From positions 1-37,154 of IMG/VR virus record IMGVR_UViG_3300030098_001818: DNA of 37,154 nucleotides. One strand, written 5' to 3'. Positions within the stretch are counted from its first letter, which is position 1. Every line of letters starts with the position of its first letter. The DNA comes from a virus. Positions 6,041 to 13,412 of the stretch are shown here, piece after piece. The notes below the pieces were generated by a model that was given only the letters and a program-made list of their open reading frames with translations, ran no database searches and had not been told where the DNA came from. The translations under genes were made by a program, and so were the position numbers.

Positions 6041-6185
6041 AATCAAATTGATAAAACTTCTTTCGTTCTATTGTCTTCTCTTTGCATACTGGACACCTTT
6101 GGATTCTTTCTTCATAGTTAGTGATAACCTCAAAGGTATCTTGGCTGCACTTATCATTTTTACAGATGTAGTCGTAGAGTGGCAT
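6030..6185 (-). CDS. FmdB-like zinc-ribbon protein
   Basis: The gene encodes 51 residues starting MPLYDYIC. The start at 6,185 overlaps the previous stop by one base (TAATG). Cysteines at 8, 13, 31 and 34 (the last two in CPVC) form a four-Cys ribbon. The MPLYDY-C opening is characteristic of the FmdB/putative regulatory zinc-ribbon family found in bacteria and phages. Function is not established. This is the last gene of the leftward late operon. Confidence 0.65.
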   Translation of the reverse strand: MPLYDYICKNDKCSQDTFEVITNYEERIQRCPVCKEKTIERKKFYQFDFRM

Positions 6186-7255
6186 TACTGAGTTGCAGGT
6201 TCGGTTAATAAGACTTCGATGTTGTCTGACACTTCCCAAAGAGTTGCGTTTGTTGTTGTAGCAACTACAAATTCTTTAGTGGCAAAGTTTTGATCATGAC
6301 CAAAAGTTCCGTACTGAATAGTAAGTAAGCCTAAATTTAGATTCTTAAGATCGCAAGTTCCACTTTTCGTAACAATGTTAGAAAGAATTAGTTTGTTTAC
6401 TTTAGGTGTTGTTGTTGCAGTATCAGTATCAAGCCACAGTCGGTCAAATCTAGATCCAGTCGTAATTAATTCTTTAGCCATATCGTAACCACCTGATATT
6501 CTCAAATCACGCTGAGTACCTGCTGTTTGAGCAATAGACTGACCATCACTTATATTGTCCTTGATCACTATCTTGTGTGCCTTGACATTGGATACATTTA
6601 AAGATTTGCAAGTTACTCTATCAAACATGAGTTCTCCTATATCAATTCCGACTGTCTTGCCGTCAATCAATAAAGCTTCTGTCTTGCCACTAGGTAGTGT
6701 TGAATTAGTGTAGTTATTGATAGACACATCTGTTATGGAGATTGTCTCAACTGCTGTTTTACCTACAACAATTCTTAATGTGTTGTCTGAGGGATTGTCT
6801 TTCCTCCATGCCATTCTTTTCTCAAGTTCTTCATCAGGAAACTCTGATGGAGCTGAATAAACTCCTGCATCACCATTTGCAAAACTTCTTTCTTGTATAA
6901 TCTCATTTGCTACCACTCCAGTTGTAACAGTACCACCAGCGATAAGAAGGCCTGAAGCCATAGCTGGATTGAAACCCAGCTTTAAAAGAATATTATATGG
7001 ACTTGCAACAACTTGAAAAAACCTGTGCCACTTCTTACTTTCAGCATCAAGATAATCTACCTTAGCCATCACATAGTCTCTAATGATCAGACCTTTCTTG
7101 TAGGCTTGTATTGAAAGTAAAACTGGAAAATATAGGATAGAAAATATCATCCTTTTAAATGCTTTTGCAATCTCAAAGAAGAATCTTCCGAAACCTTTTA
7201 CAACTTTTACAGGTATTCCTGCTATGGTCTTGATTGTTTTTATTATCTTTTTCAT
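6185..7255 (-). CDS. membrane-anchored protein with beta-rich C-terminal domain
   Basis: The gene encodes 356 residues. The start at 7,255 is preferred to a longer reading because its ATG overlaps the stop of the small upstream gene (ATGA). The N-terminus is basic and amphipathic (MKKIIKTIKTIAG, KAFKRMIFSILYF). Hydrophobic segments lie around 35-55 and 95-115 (ASGLLIAGGTVTTGVVA). From about 140 onward the sequence is strand-rich with repeated Asn/Val/Thr patterns (LNVSNVKAHKIVI, NKLILSNIV, CDLKNLNLGLLTI), suggesting a solenoid. It could be a virion protein that inserts into membrane, or part of the lysis or superinfection machinery. I recognise no family. Confidence 0.65.
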   Translation of the reverse strand: MKKIIKTIKTIAGIPVKVVKGFGRFFFEIAKAFKRMIFSILYFPVLLSIQAYKKGLIIRDYVMAKVDYLDAESKKWHRFFQVVASPYNILLKLGFNPAMASGLLIAGGTVTTGVVANEIIQERSFANGDAGVYSAPSEFPDEELEKRMAWRKDNPSDNTLRIVVGKTAVETISITDVSINNYTNSTLPSGKTEALLIDGKTVGIDIGELMFDRVTCKSLNVSNVKAHKIVIKDNISDGQSIAQTAGTQRDLRISGGYDMAKELITTGSRFDRLWLDTDTATTTPKVNKLILSNIVTKSGTCDLKNLNLGLLTIQYGTFGHDQNFATKEFVVATTTNATLWEVSDNIEVLLTEPATQ

Positions 7256-7353
7256 CTTGAATATATTTCTCCAATCACAATTATTGCTGCAAGGCATACA
7301 CCTAGACCAACAACTGTGGCTGCTATTTCTTTTTTTACTTTCTTCCTACTCAC
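7252..7353 (-). CDS. 33-residue single-span membrane protein (GTG start)
   Basis: A GTG start overlaps the upstream stop (GTGA), and the stop overlaps the next start (ATGA), so it sits in a three-gene translationally coupled chain. A basic N-terminus (SRKKVKKE) is followed by one 18-residue hydrophobic helix (AATVVGLGVCLAAIIVIG) and a short tail. Size and topology fit a holin-like or other small membrane protein. The exact coupling on both sides is the main evidence that it is real. Confidence 0.55.
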   Translation of the reverse strand: MSRKKVKKEIAATVVGLGVCLAAIIVIGEIYSR

Positions 7354-7505
7354 TCTTCTGATTCTAACACTTTAAATCCCAATCCTATAATTCCGCCTAC
7401 ACATCCTGTAGCAATTTCGTTGTACTCATAAACTATACCTAGGCATGACAATATACCTAGAACAATGATTGCTAGAAAAATCTGTGGTCTTAGTTTACCC
7501 ATCAT
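7350..7505 (-). CDS. small membrane protein, holin candidate
   Basis: The gene encodes 51 residues from 7,505, or 50 from the next codon, which is also ATG. GGAGG stands 6-7 nt before. Two hydrophobic stretches (IFLAIIVLGILSCLGIVY and ATGCVGGIIGLGF) are separated by a short polar turn, and the tail is acidic (LESEE). Two close membrane segments with a charged tail fit a class II holin-like protein. No endolysin is identified nearby, so the lysis role is tentative. It overlaps the Dam-type gene upstream and the 33-residue gene downstream. Confidence 0.55.
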   Translation of the reverse strand: MMGKLRPQIFLAIIVLGILSCLGIVYEYNEIATGCVGGIIGLGFKVLESEE

Positions 7506-8010
7506 TTGTTTCCTCCATTTTGTATATGTACCCATATTTGCTAAATACTTTCTTAAATTTATTTAAATTGTTTCCTAAATACACAATAGCAGATTGAAAT
7601 GGTGCAGCACCCTTTTGATTGCCAAACTTCATTCTTTTGTTTATTGCTACCCAAGGATATTTTGCTACGGATTTCCACCATTTTGTTGAAACATCTAATT
7701 TTATTAACATAACTATTTCATCTGCATTTCCATTTTCATACTGACGAACAGCATAATCTATCCACAGTTTACTTTGACTATAAGGGTGATTCATGAAAAC
7801 CTTTCCGTGCCAATCATAAGATAAACCATTTAGTTCTTCTGTAAGATGATTTAATGCTGGTATGTTAGGATTGTTAATATCGTTAGAACAAGGGTCAAGA
7901 TCTATAATGTCAAAAAACTTTACAAGATCATCTACAAACTCTTTAGGAGTATTCCATGTATCTTTACGATTCCCTGTTGTTGCAGTTAAAACTTGCAAAG
8001 ATGTTGTCAT
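7495..8010 (-). CDS. phage Dam-type DNA N6-adenine methyltransferase
   Basis: The gene encodes 171 residues, the usual size for the phage DNA_N-6-adenine-methyltransferase family. Seen motifs are DTWNTPKEFVDDL (18-30), LDPCSN (38-43), and the segment RMKFGNQKGAAPFQSAIVYLG near the C-terminus, whose APF-SAIVY pattern is family-typical. The catalytic tetrapeptide is NHPY (74-77) where NPPY or DPPY is usual. Whether His is tolerated there is unknown to me. This is a second methylase, of a different type from the one at 3,012. It lies among late genes and overlaps its upstream neighbour (TCATT, i.e. ATGA). Confidence 0.8.
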   Translation of the reverse strand: MTTSLQVLTATTGNRKDTWNTPKEFVDDLVKFFDIIDLDPCSNDINNPNIPALNHLTEELNGLSYDWHGKVFMNHPYSQSKLWIDYAVRQYENGNADEIVMLIKLDVSTKWWKSVAKYPWVAINKRMKFGNQKGAAPFQSAIVYLGNNLNKFKKVFSKYGYIYKMEETNDG

Positions 8011-8132
8011 TTCTTTTTCTTCCTTCTAAGTTTCTTGAAGTCTGCACCTGTAATCTTGTTTCTTGGAGGTGCAACTCTAGCTATCTTCATCTGTGCTTTA
8101 CTATATTTCTTTTTACCTTTTGGTTTTGGCAT
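8007..8132 (-). CDS. 41-residue lysine/arginine-rich protein
   Basis: The ATG at 8,132 has AGGA upstream, and the stop overlaps the methylase start (ATGA). It begins MPKPKGKKKYSK and ends KKLRRKKKK. About 40% of residues are Lys or Arg. It belongs to a run of five small basic proteins (8,007-9,282), so a role in binding packaged DNA or in the virion is plausible. No family is recognised. Confidence 0.6.
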   Translation of the reverse strand: MPKPKGKKKYSKAQMKIARVAPPRNKITGADFKKLRRKKKK

Positions 8133-8138
8133 AATTCC

Positions 8139-8414
8139 TCACTTTTTCTTTTTATGTCTTTTTGCAAAGTTTCTAGCAGATTCCTTACTTCCGAATCCCC
8201 ATGCTTTAAGAGCAAGAGCTAACCTGGTAGGTCTACCTTTCTTGTCTTTCATAGGCCCTGCCATACCACCAAATCGTGCAGCAAAACTAACTCTCCTTGG
8301 TGATGTACCTTTCTTTAGTGGTCTCTTGAGGTTTGATCCCTCAGTCCTTTTAAAAAAGGCACGACCTGCTGCATTAAGACCACCTTTAGGATTTTGAAAC
8401 TTTTTTCTTGGCAT
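8139..8414 (-). CDS. small basic DUF6321-like phage protein
   Basis: The gene encodes 91 residues. The pattern KGGLNAAGRAFFKRTEGSNLKRP, broken here as KGGLNAAGRAFFKR then TEGSNLKRP, followed by RRVSFAARFGGM-GPM and KGRPTRLALALKAWGF, matches the DUF6321 type of phage proteins. These have no known function and are common in aquatic phages. It ends in HKKKK. It overlaps the preceding gene by one base (TAATG). Confidence 0.7.
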   Translation of the reverse strand: MPRKKFQNPKGGLNAAGRAFFKRTEGSNLKRPLKKGTSPRRVSFAARFGGMAGPMKDKKGRPTRLALALKAWGFGSKESARNFAKRHKKKK

Positions 8415-8665
8415 TATTTCTTCTTCCTCTTGGTAGTAGTTTTTTTCTTTTTACCACCTCTAAGAAGATCTGAATCAGCTTTTCTTGCACCACCTTTACC
8501 GCTTACGAAAGACTTTACTCTTCCCATAGCCCACTGGTGAGCTGAAACCTTTGGTCTACTACCAGATGAATAGTATGCACCAAGTCCTCTTTTATATACT
8601 TTATCAAGAGTAGACTTAGAGTATCTACTTGCACCTGATATGCTTTTATATCTTCCTGATGCCAT
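8414..8665 (-). CDS. small basic DUF5824-like phage protein
   Basis: The gene encodes 83 residues. The signature YKRGLGAYYSSGSRP then SAHQWAMGRVKSFVSGKGGARKADSDL is characteristic of DUF5824-type proteins, which recur in marine phages and are probably virion-associated. The tail is Lys/Arg/Thr-rich (GGKKKKTTTKRKKK). It is coupled on both sides by TAATG overlaps. Confidence 0.75.
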   Translation of the reverse strand: MASGRYKSISGASRYSKSTLDKVYKRGLGAYYSSGSRPKVSAHQWAMGRVKSFVSGKGGARKADSDLLRGGKKKKTTTKRKKK

Positions 8666-8871
8666 TATCCTCTACTCCTTTGTTTACTTATTTTGTCCAT
8701 CATGGCCTTAGTAAGTTTGCCTTGTCGGTAGAGTCTTGCAGTTCTTTTGATCTCCGCTTCTCTAGCCTTAGGGTTCTTTGCACCCCTAACATACTTCTTT
8801 GGCACACCTCCCTTAGTCTTGGGAACTGATGCGAACTTTCGTTTTTTCTTTTTTTTAGTTTTACTTGCCAT
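8665..8871 (-). CDS. small lysine-rich phage protein (VPKKYVRGAKNP type)
   Basis: The gene encodes 68 residues. The N-terminus is MASKTKKKKKRKFASVPK. The core GGVPKKYVRGAKNPKAREAEIKRTA then LYRQGKLTKAMMDKISKQRS recurs in aquatic phages without an assigned function. It is probably helical and nucleic-acid binding from its charge. It overlaps the upstream gene by 11 nt. Confidence 0.65.
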   Translation of the reverse strand: MASKTKKKKKRKFASVPKTKGGVPKKYVRGAKNPKAREAEIKRTARLYRQGKLTKAMMDKISKQRSRG

Positions 8872-9085
8872 TACCTTTAAGTATACCTAATCCATTTTTA
8901 CCTGCTAATGTAAGCCACTCTTGAGGAGTAACTTTTCCATCTTCCAGGATATCTGCGAATAGGTTTCCTATTCTTACAAGCTCTTCTTTCTCATCTACAT
9001 TTTTAAGTGTAGCCAAGAAGAACTTAACGATATTCTTGTATGGTTGTGGCATCAAAGGTAGCAAGGATGTAAATAGTTTCATCAT
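8861..9085 (-). CDS. small helical hypothetical protein
   Basis: The gene encodes 74 residues, with its ATG in an ATGA overlap with the gene at 9,082-9,282. A hydrophobic N-terminus (MMKLFTSLLPLMPQPYKNIVKFFL) is followed by an acidic helix and VTPQEWLTLAGKNG. It is not basic, unlike its neighbours. The first 25 residues could be a membrane-associating helix. Function unknown. Confidence 0.6.
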   Translation of the reverse strand: MMKLFTSLLPLMPQPYKNIVKFFLATLKNVDEKEELVRIGNLFADILEDGKVTPQEWLTLAGKNGLGILKGNGK

Positions 9086-9282
9086 CTGCCTACTGCTTTC
9101 TGCGTTTGTTTATGGGCTGCTGTAAATGAAGTACCTTTAGCCATACGTCTTTTCATATCTCTAAGATGCTTCGCTGTGTGGTGTTTGCTATGCTTTTTCA
9201 TAGTCTGTTGCTGTCTTGGTGTAAGACCTGCCATACTAACACCCTTCACAGTAATATTCTTTGTTTTCTTTTTAGTAGCCAT
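9082..9282 (-). CDS. small basic His/Lys-rich phage protein
   Basis: The gene encodes 66 residues. The motif GLTPRQQQTMKKHSKHHTAKHL then MKRRMAKGTSFTAAHKQTQK is a recurring aquatic-phage protein pattern of unknown function. High His/Lys/Arg content suggests nucleic-acid or virion association. It is the most upstream of the clustered basic proteins in the late transcript. Confidence 0.65.
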   Translation of the reverse strand: MATKKKTKNITVKGVSMAGLTPRQQQTMKKHSKHHTAKHLRDMKRRMAKGTSFTAAHKQTQKAVGR

Positions 9283-9293
9283 AAGATGTTCTC

Positions 9294-9485
9294 TTAGCTG
9301 GCTTTTTCATCTTTCTTTTCTTGCCCATTGGTTTTTTCTTTTTTTTCTTCATTGTTCCTGGCATTTTTTAGTTCCTCAACTTGTCTGTTTAAGTCTAGAA
9401 CAAGTAGTTCTAGCTCTGCTATTCTTTGATTCCGACCTTGTATCAAAGTAAGTAAATCTGCTTTTGTTTGTTCTTCTGATGTCAT
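9294..9485 (-). CDS. short coiled-coil protein
   Basis: The gene encodes 63 residues. One heptad-type helix (LIQGRNQRIAELELLVLDLNR then QVEELKNARNNEEKK) is followed by a charged Lys/Glu tail. It is probably an oligomerising structural or chaperone protein, possibly for the adjacent fibres. It is coupled by TAATG to the gene at 9,485-9,856. Confidence 0.6.
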   Translation of the reverse strand: MTSEEQTKADLLTLIQGRNQRIAELELLVLDLNRQVEELKNARNNEEKKEKTNGQEKKDEKAS

Positions 9486-9856
9486 TATTCCTCCTGATCT
9501 GCATCATAATCTGCTTGCGTTAAGTATACTTTAAGGTCTGCTGGTTCGTCACTTCCACTATGATTTCTCATTCTAGCACGCATGTCATTTGTCATAGTTA
9601 ACCATGCAGAATTTATTGCCCATCCATCAGTATCATCATAACTAAATACATTTCCCCACCATGTATGAACTTCGGGAACATCATTTATTACTTCATGTGT
9701 AGTTGTGTTTATATCACCTACAGTAAGAGGTTTAGCACCACTATTTAAACTGATTGTTGCATGTGTACTTGTAAGATTTATATTGTTTATATCAACTAAA
9801 TTAGTAAAGTAATAAACTACTTTGTTGTCACTTTTTTTTCTTATAATACTTGCCAT
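9485..9856 (-). CDS. hypothetical tail-module protein
   Basis: The gene encodes 123 residues. The N-terminal half is strand-rich (KVVYYFTNLVDINNINLTS, ATISLNSGAKPLTVGD). The C-terminal half is mixed, with the Trp-rich segment HTWWGNVFSYDDTDGW. It lies directly behind the putative fibre genes in the late transcript, so it may be a fibre accessory or chaperone. No family recognised. Confidence 0.6.
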   Translation of the reverse strand: MASIIRKKSDNKVVYYFTNLVDINNINLTSTHATISLNSGAKPLTVGDINTTTHEVINDVPEVHTWWGNVFSYDDTDGWAINSAWLTMTNDMRARMRNHSGSDEPADLKVYLTQADYDADQEE

Positions 9857-9858
9857 CT

Positions 9859-11238
9859 TTATATAGTTGCTGTTGTTCCGTTATCTCCAACTTCAAGTGC
9901 TTTTATCATGTCTCCAGAAGATATACTTCCATAACCCAAAACTGCACCAAATAATGCTTGACCTCTTTGATTAAGTTCTGTTTCACCAAAACATCCATAC
10001 ATTCTGTATTGTGAATCTTGTCTATGAGTTAAAGTAAAAGTACCACCACCTACTGAACCTGTGTATCCATGTATAACATCTTCTGCATTTCTGTTGTTTG
10101 TATCTCCATCCCACTCTATTATGCAACCTTTAACATCATCAGTATCAACCCAAGTATATGCTACACGACCTCTACCTTTAACATAATGCAGACTATGATA
10201 GTCATGAGCTCCCATATTCATATAGTAAGCAAAGTTACCAAAGTCATTATGATAGTCAAGCGAATATCCAGAACCATCATTTCCTGTAAATCTTGCAATA
10301 TAAATGTTACCATCTGCTGCCATATAAAGAGTTGCATTACCTTCAGGATAGTAACACATCTTTCTACCACCATAACTAGGAGTATTATCTGTGTGAGCAG
10401 CAGAAATTTCTCCAGCAAGAGTAATTGTTCTGTTGCCAGTGCCTGATTGTTTTACAACATTAAACTTAGTTGATGAATGACCTGAACCTTTACCATAAAG
10501 CATCACAGTTCTATCAATAGTGTCGTCATAAACTGCACTAAATATATCATTTGTACTGTTTTCAAACTGTACACGAGTTCCTACAGTCCATGTTCCGTCA
10601 CTTGCTTGTGTACAAGCAGCAATAAAGTTATAACCACTTGTTTGATTATCTTCATACATCAACATATATGTATCGTAGTTTGGGTTATAATCAAAAAAGT
10701 TTTGACCACATTGTTGTACGTAAGCACTATTATTTCCTGTAGCATTTGTTGCTGTATCAAAATCGCTTGCACTAAAATCATAAGGATTAGTAGAACTTTG
10801 TTTAGCTCCAACATCAAAAGAACGCAAATAAATATTATTATAATCATCAGTATTTACTGAAGCCATTGCAACTTTATCTCTACTATCATCATAAAAAGCT
10901 ATACATAAATAGTTTGTGCCACTTTGATAAACATATTCATCACCGAAAACAAACGCATTGCCATTACGAATTACTGTTCTTACTGTTCCGTAATCTGAAT
11001 TACCATCATCTCCATATACAAGTATGTGTTGGTCTGTATTAGGGTCGTATGTAATCCAAGGACTCCAAACTCTACCAGCATCTGGCAAATCATAGTTAGT
11101 CATTGTAGTTAAACTAGCATCTGTAGAACCAGTAAACTCTTGTCCATTTATCTTAGCTAAGTTTGCATCAGTAATACCATTTAAATCAGTGATGCTTGCG
11201 ATTGCTATTCCATTTAATTTTGTTACTTCGTTAGCCAT
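9859..11238 (-). CDS. putative tail fibre / receptor-binding protein with propeller-like repeats
   Basis: The gene encodes 459 residues. A short N-terminal segment (LNGIAIASITDLNGITDANL then AKINGQEF) is a recurrent opening of virion fibre proteins in aquatic phages. The rest has at least four related units with the pattern (Y/F)(Y/N)(D/P)---D---(M/L)xY (FYDDSRDKVAMA, YNPNYDTYMLMYED, YDDTIDRTVMLYG, YYPEGNATLYMA). This suggests a beta-propeller. It shares its single-base TAATG overlap with the larger fibre gene upstream. The likely role is host recognition. Confidence 0.65.
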   Translation of the reverse strand: MANEVTKLNGIAIASITDLNGITDANLAKINGQEFTGSTDASLTTMTNYDLPDAGRVWSPWITYDPNTDQHILVYGDDGNSDYGTVRTVIRNGNAFVFGDEYVYQSGTNYLCIAFYDDSRDKVAMASVNTDDYNNIYLRSFDVGAKQSSTNPYDFSASDFDTATNATGNNSAYVQQCGQNFFDYNPNYDTYMLMYEDNQTSGYNFIAACTQASDGTWTVGTRVQFENSTNDIFSAVYDDTIDRTVMLYGKGSGHSSTKFNVVKQSGTGNRTITLAGEISAAHTDNTPSYGGRKMCYYPEGNATLYMAADGNIYIARFTGNDGSGYSLDYHNDFGNFAYYMNMGAHDYHSLHYVKGRGRVAYTWVDTDDVKGCIIEWDGDTNNRNAEDVIHGYTGSVGGGTFTLTHRQDSQYRMYGCFGETELNQRGQALFGAVLGYGSISSGDMIKALEVGDNGTTATI

Positions 11239-13412
11239 TATGCGTGTTCTATAACATCAAGGCTTGGTGCAAATAACACAGTATTGCTATCTAACGCTAC
11301 ACCTACTCGTTGTAAAAAATGCCCTGAACCAGGAACTGTATGAGTTACAGCTCCGTCATCACTTACATATAATTCTTCGCCTTGTGTTAGGCTTAGTGCT
11401 GTGTCATTGTATATACCATATATTAATATTTTTTTATTACTACCTGCATCTTCAAGAGCCACACCTACTGCTGGCATTGTACCTTCTGCATCATTATCTG
11501 CGTGTTCATATTCTCCATCTGAATGTAAATAAACAACCATTCCTGCTGTTACACCACTCTTTAATGTGCCTTTTATAACTAAACCTGTACCTTTACCATT
11601 AGCTGGTGTGTTATCACCTAATACAATCTGACCTTCATTACCAAGTGTTACTGTTTTATCATCACTAAGTGTTAAATCACCTGCAAGAGTTAAAGAGCCA
11701 TCTGCTAATGTAAGTAGGTCTGTATCGTCAGTATGACCAATAGTTGTTCCATTCGTAATTACATTATCTACTGTAAGAGTAGTAAGTGTTCCAAGTGAAG
11801 TAATGTTGCTTTGGGCTGCTCCAGTTACTGTAGCTGCTGTACCACTTACATTACCAGTTACGTTACCAGTTAATGTTCCTACGAAACCTGTAGCAGTTAC
11901 CTTACCCGTACTTGGGTTGTATGTTAAAGTGCCATCTGATTCTAAGCCTATGTTACCACCATCAACATCACCGCCTGCTGTAAATATAATTGCATTATCT
12001 TCATCTGTAGATTCGTTATCTGTAATTGTAACTGTAGTTGCTACTGCTGCTGTTCCAGAATACCCAGATGATGTAATTGTACCCAGTGATGCACTCGCAT
12101 CTTTAAATGTAATTGTTCCACCATCTGCGTTTAGTTCTATATTTGCTTCAGCATCAAGAACAATGTTGCCTGAACTAAGTGAATCAATCTCTGCTATCTT
12201 AGGTGTAGTTAATGTCTTGTTAGTCAAAGTATCTGTTGATACTAACGATACTAAAGTTGAATCAGCACCTGCTGGTAGTGTAAGAGTGTTTGTTACACCT
12301 TCGCTATGAGCTTGTGCTTTAATAGTTTGTCCATGTGAGTTACTTTCACAATTTAATATAATACTTCCAGGATTAGTGTTACCTCTTACTTCAACTAAAC
12401 CTGTACCATGTGCTGCTAATTTTATATTTCTGTTGCTTGTATCAGTAATAATTGAGTTTGTTTGCACATCTAAATCACCACCAAGTTGAGGTGTAGAATC
12501 ATTTGCAACGCTAGCTATACCACTTGATGTAGCAAGACCAGATACAACTTGTGACCTAGCAACTTTTTTAAGACCACCACCTGATGTGTCTACTGCTAAA
12601 AATACATCATCATCTGCTATAGATGATATTTCTGATAAATCTCCAACTGCTGTTGATGCAAATGAACTTCCATTGGCAACCAATAAGTTACCAGAAGTGT
12701 TTGTTCCCATAGCCAAAGCATCTGTATTAACTGTGCCATCAAAATAAGCATCTTTAAATTCAAGTGAGTTTGTACCTAAGTCAACATCATTGTCTGTAAC
12801 TGGTGCTAAAGCTCCGTCTATTAACTTAATTTGATCATCCGCACCTGCTCTAAAAATAATATTGTTATCTGTACCAAAATCTATATCGTTGTCAGCATCC
12901 CTACCTATAACAAGACTGTTATGTGTTATAGCTGTTATAGCTGTTATAGCACCACCAGTTAATACTGCTGTACCACCAACTGTAATTGCATCAGCTTCTA
13001 GTGTTCCATCAAAGAAACCATCTTTAAATTGTAAAGAAGATGATCCGAGGTCAACATCATCATCTGTTACAGGTAATAATGCACCATCAGTAAGTTTTAT
13101 TTGACCAGCATTATCAATTTTAAAAATAATATTATTATCAGTAGCAAAGTTAATCGTGGCATCAGATGCACCATAACCTAAAATTAATCCAGTATTATAA
13201 ATAGTATTTGTCCATGCTGGTTTACCACTACTTACTTCTAACACTTGCCCTGTGCTACCTATACCAAGTCTTTTTAAAACTGTAGAAGAATCAGCATAAG
13301 GTATATCTCCTGTAGCTTGACTATCAAATATATGTCCTGTTCCGTCAGTATGCTCGTACTCGGTCTGAGTCATCTGACTTCCTACCGATTTATGTTGAAA
13401 CTCATTACTCAT
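11238..13412 (-). CDS. long repetitive tail fibre protein
   Basis: The gene encodes 724 residues, low in Cys and rich in Thr/Gly/Asp/Ala. Residues about 79-168 and 169-258 are a tandem repeat of exactly 90 residues (TDNNIIF at 91 and 181, DGALxPVTDxDVDLG at 109 and 199). The middle holds alternating strand patterns (SGNIVLDAEANIELNADGG) and GTLTGNVTGNVSGTAATVTG. These are typical of trimeric fibre shafts. The C-terminal 120 residues (KSGVTAGMVVYLHSDGEYEH, GEELYVSDDGAVTHTVPGSG) look like a globular tip. It overlaps the next-upstream gene by 4 nt. Confidence 0.75.
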   Translation of the reverse strand: MSNEFQHKSVGSQMTQTEYEHTDGTGHIFDSQATGDIPYADSSTVLKRLGIGSTGQVLEVSSGKPAWTNTIYNTGLILGYGASDATINFATDNNIIFKIDNAGQIKLTDGALLPVTDDDVDLGSSSLQFKDGFFDGTLEADAITVGGTAVLTGGAITAITAITHNSLVIGRDADNDIDFGTDNNIIFRAGADDQIKLIDGALAPVTDNDVDLGTNSLEFKDAYFDGTVNTDALAMGTNTSGNLLVANGSSFASTAVGDLSEISSIADDDVFLAVDTSGGGLKKVARSQVVSGLATSSGIASVANDSTPQLGGDLDVQTNSIITDTSNRNIKLAAHGTGLVEVRGNTNPGSIILNCESNSHGQTIKAQAHSEGVTNTLTLPAGADSTLVSLVSTDTLTNKTLTTPKIAEIDSLSSGNIVLDAEANIELNADGGTITFKDASASLGTITSSGYSGTAAVATTVTITDNESTDEDNAIIFTAGGDVDGGNIGLESDGTLTYNPSTGKVTATGFVGTLTGNVTGNVSGTAATVTGAAQSNITSLGTLTTLTVDNVITNGTTIGHTDDTDLLTLADGSLTLAGDLTLSDDKTVTLGNEGQIVLGDNTPANGKGTGLVIKGTLKSGVTAGMVVYLHSDGEYEHADNDAEGTMPAVGVALEDAGSNKKILIYGIYNDTALSLTQGEELYVSDDGAVTHTVPGSGHFLQRVGVALDSNTVLFAPSLDVIEHA
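12693..13178 (-). repeat. 90-residue tandem repeat within the fibre gene
   Basis: This DNA encodes residues about 79-240 of the fibre protein. Two units are in exact 270-nt register and share NNIIF, QIKL-DGAL-PVTD-DVDLG and a (Q/E)FKD--FDGT segment. The units are clearly diverged, so this is an old duplication. Confidence 0.7.

Noticed and set aside
11264-13104. Plus-strand ORFs opposite the fibre gene
   Set aside because: Antisense shadows of a repetitive Thr/Val-rich gene, with no ribosome sites and overlapping a clear gene.
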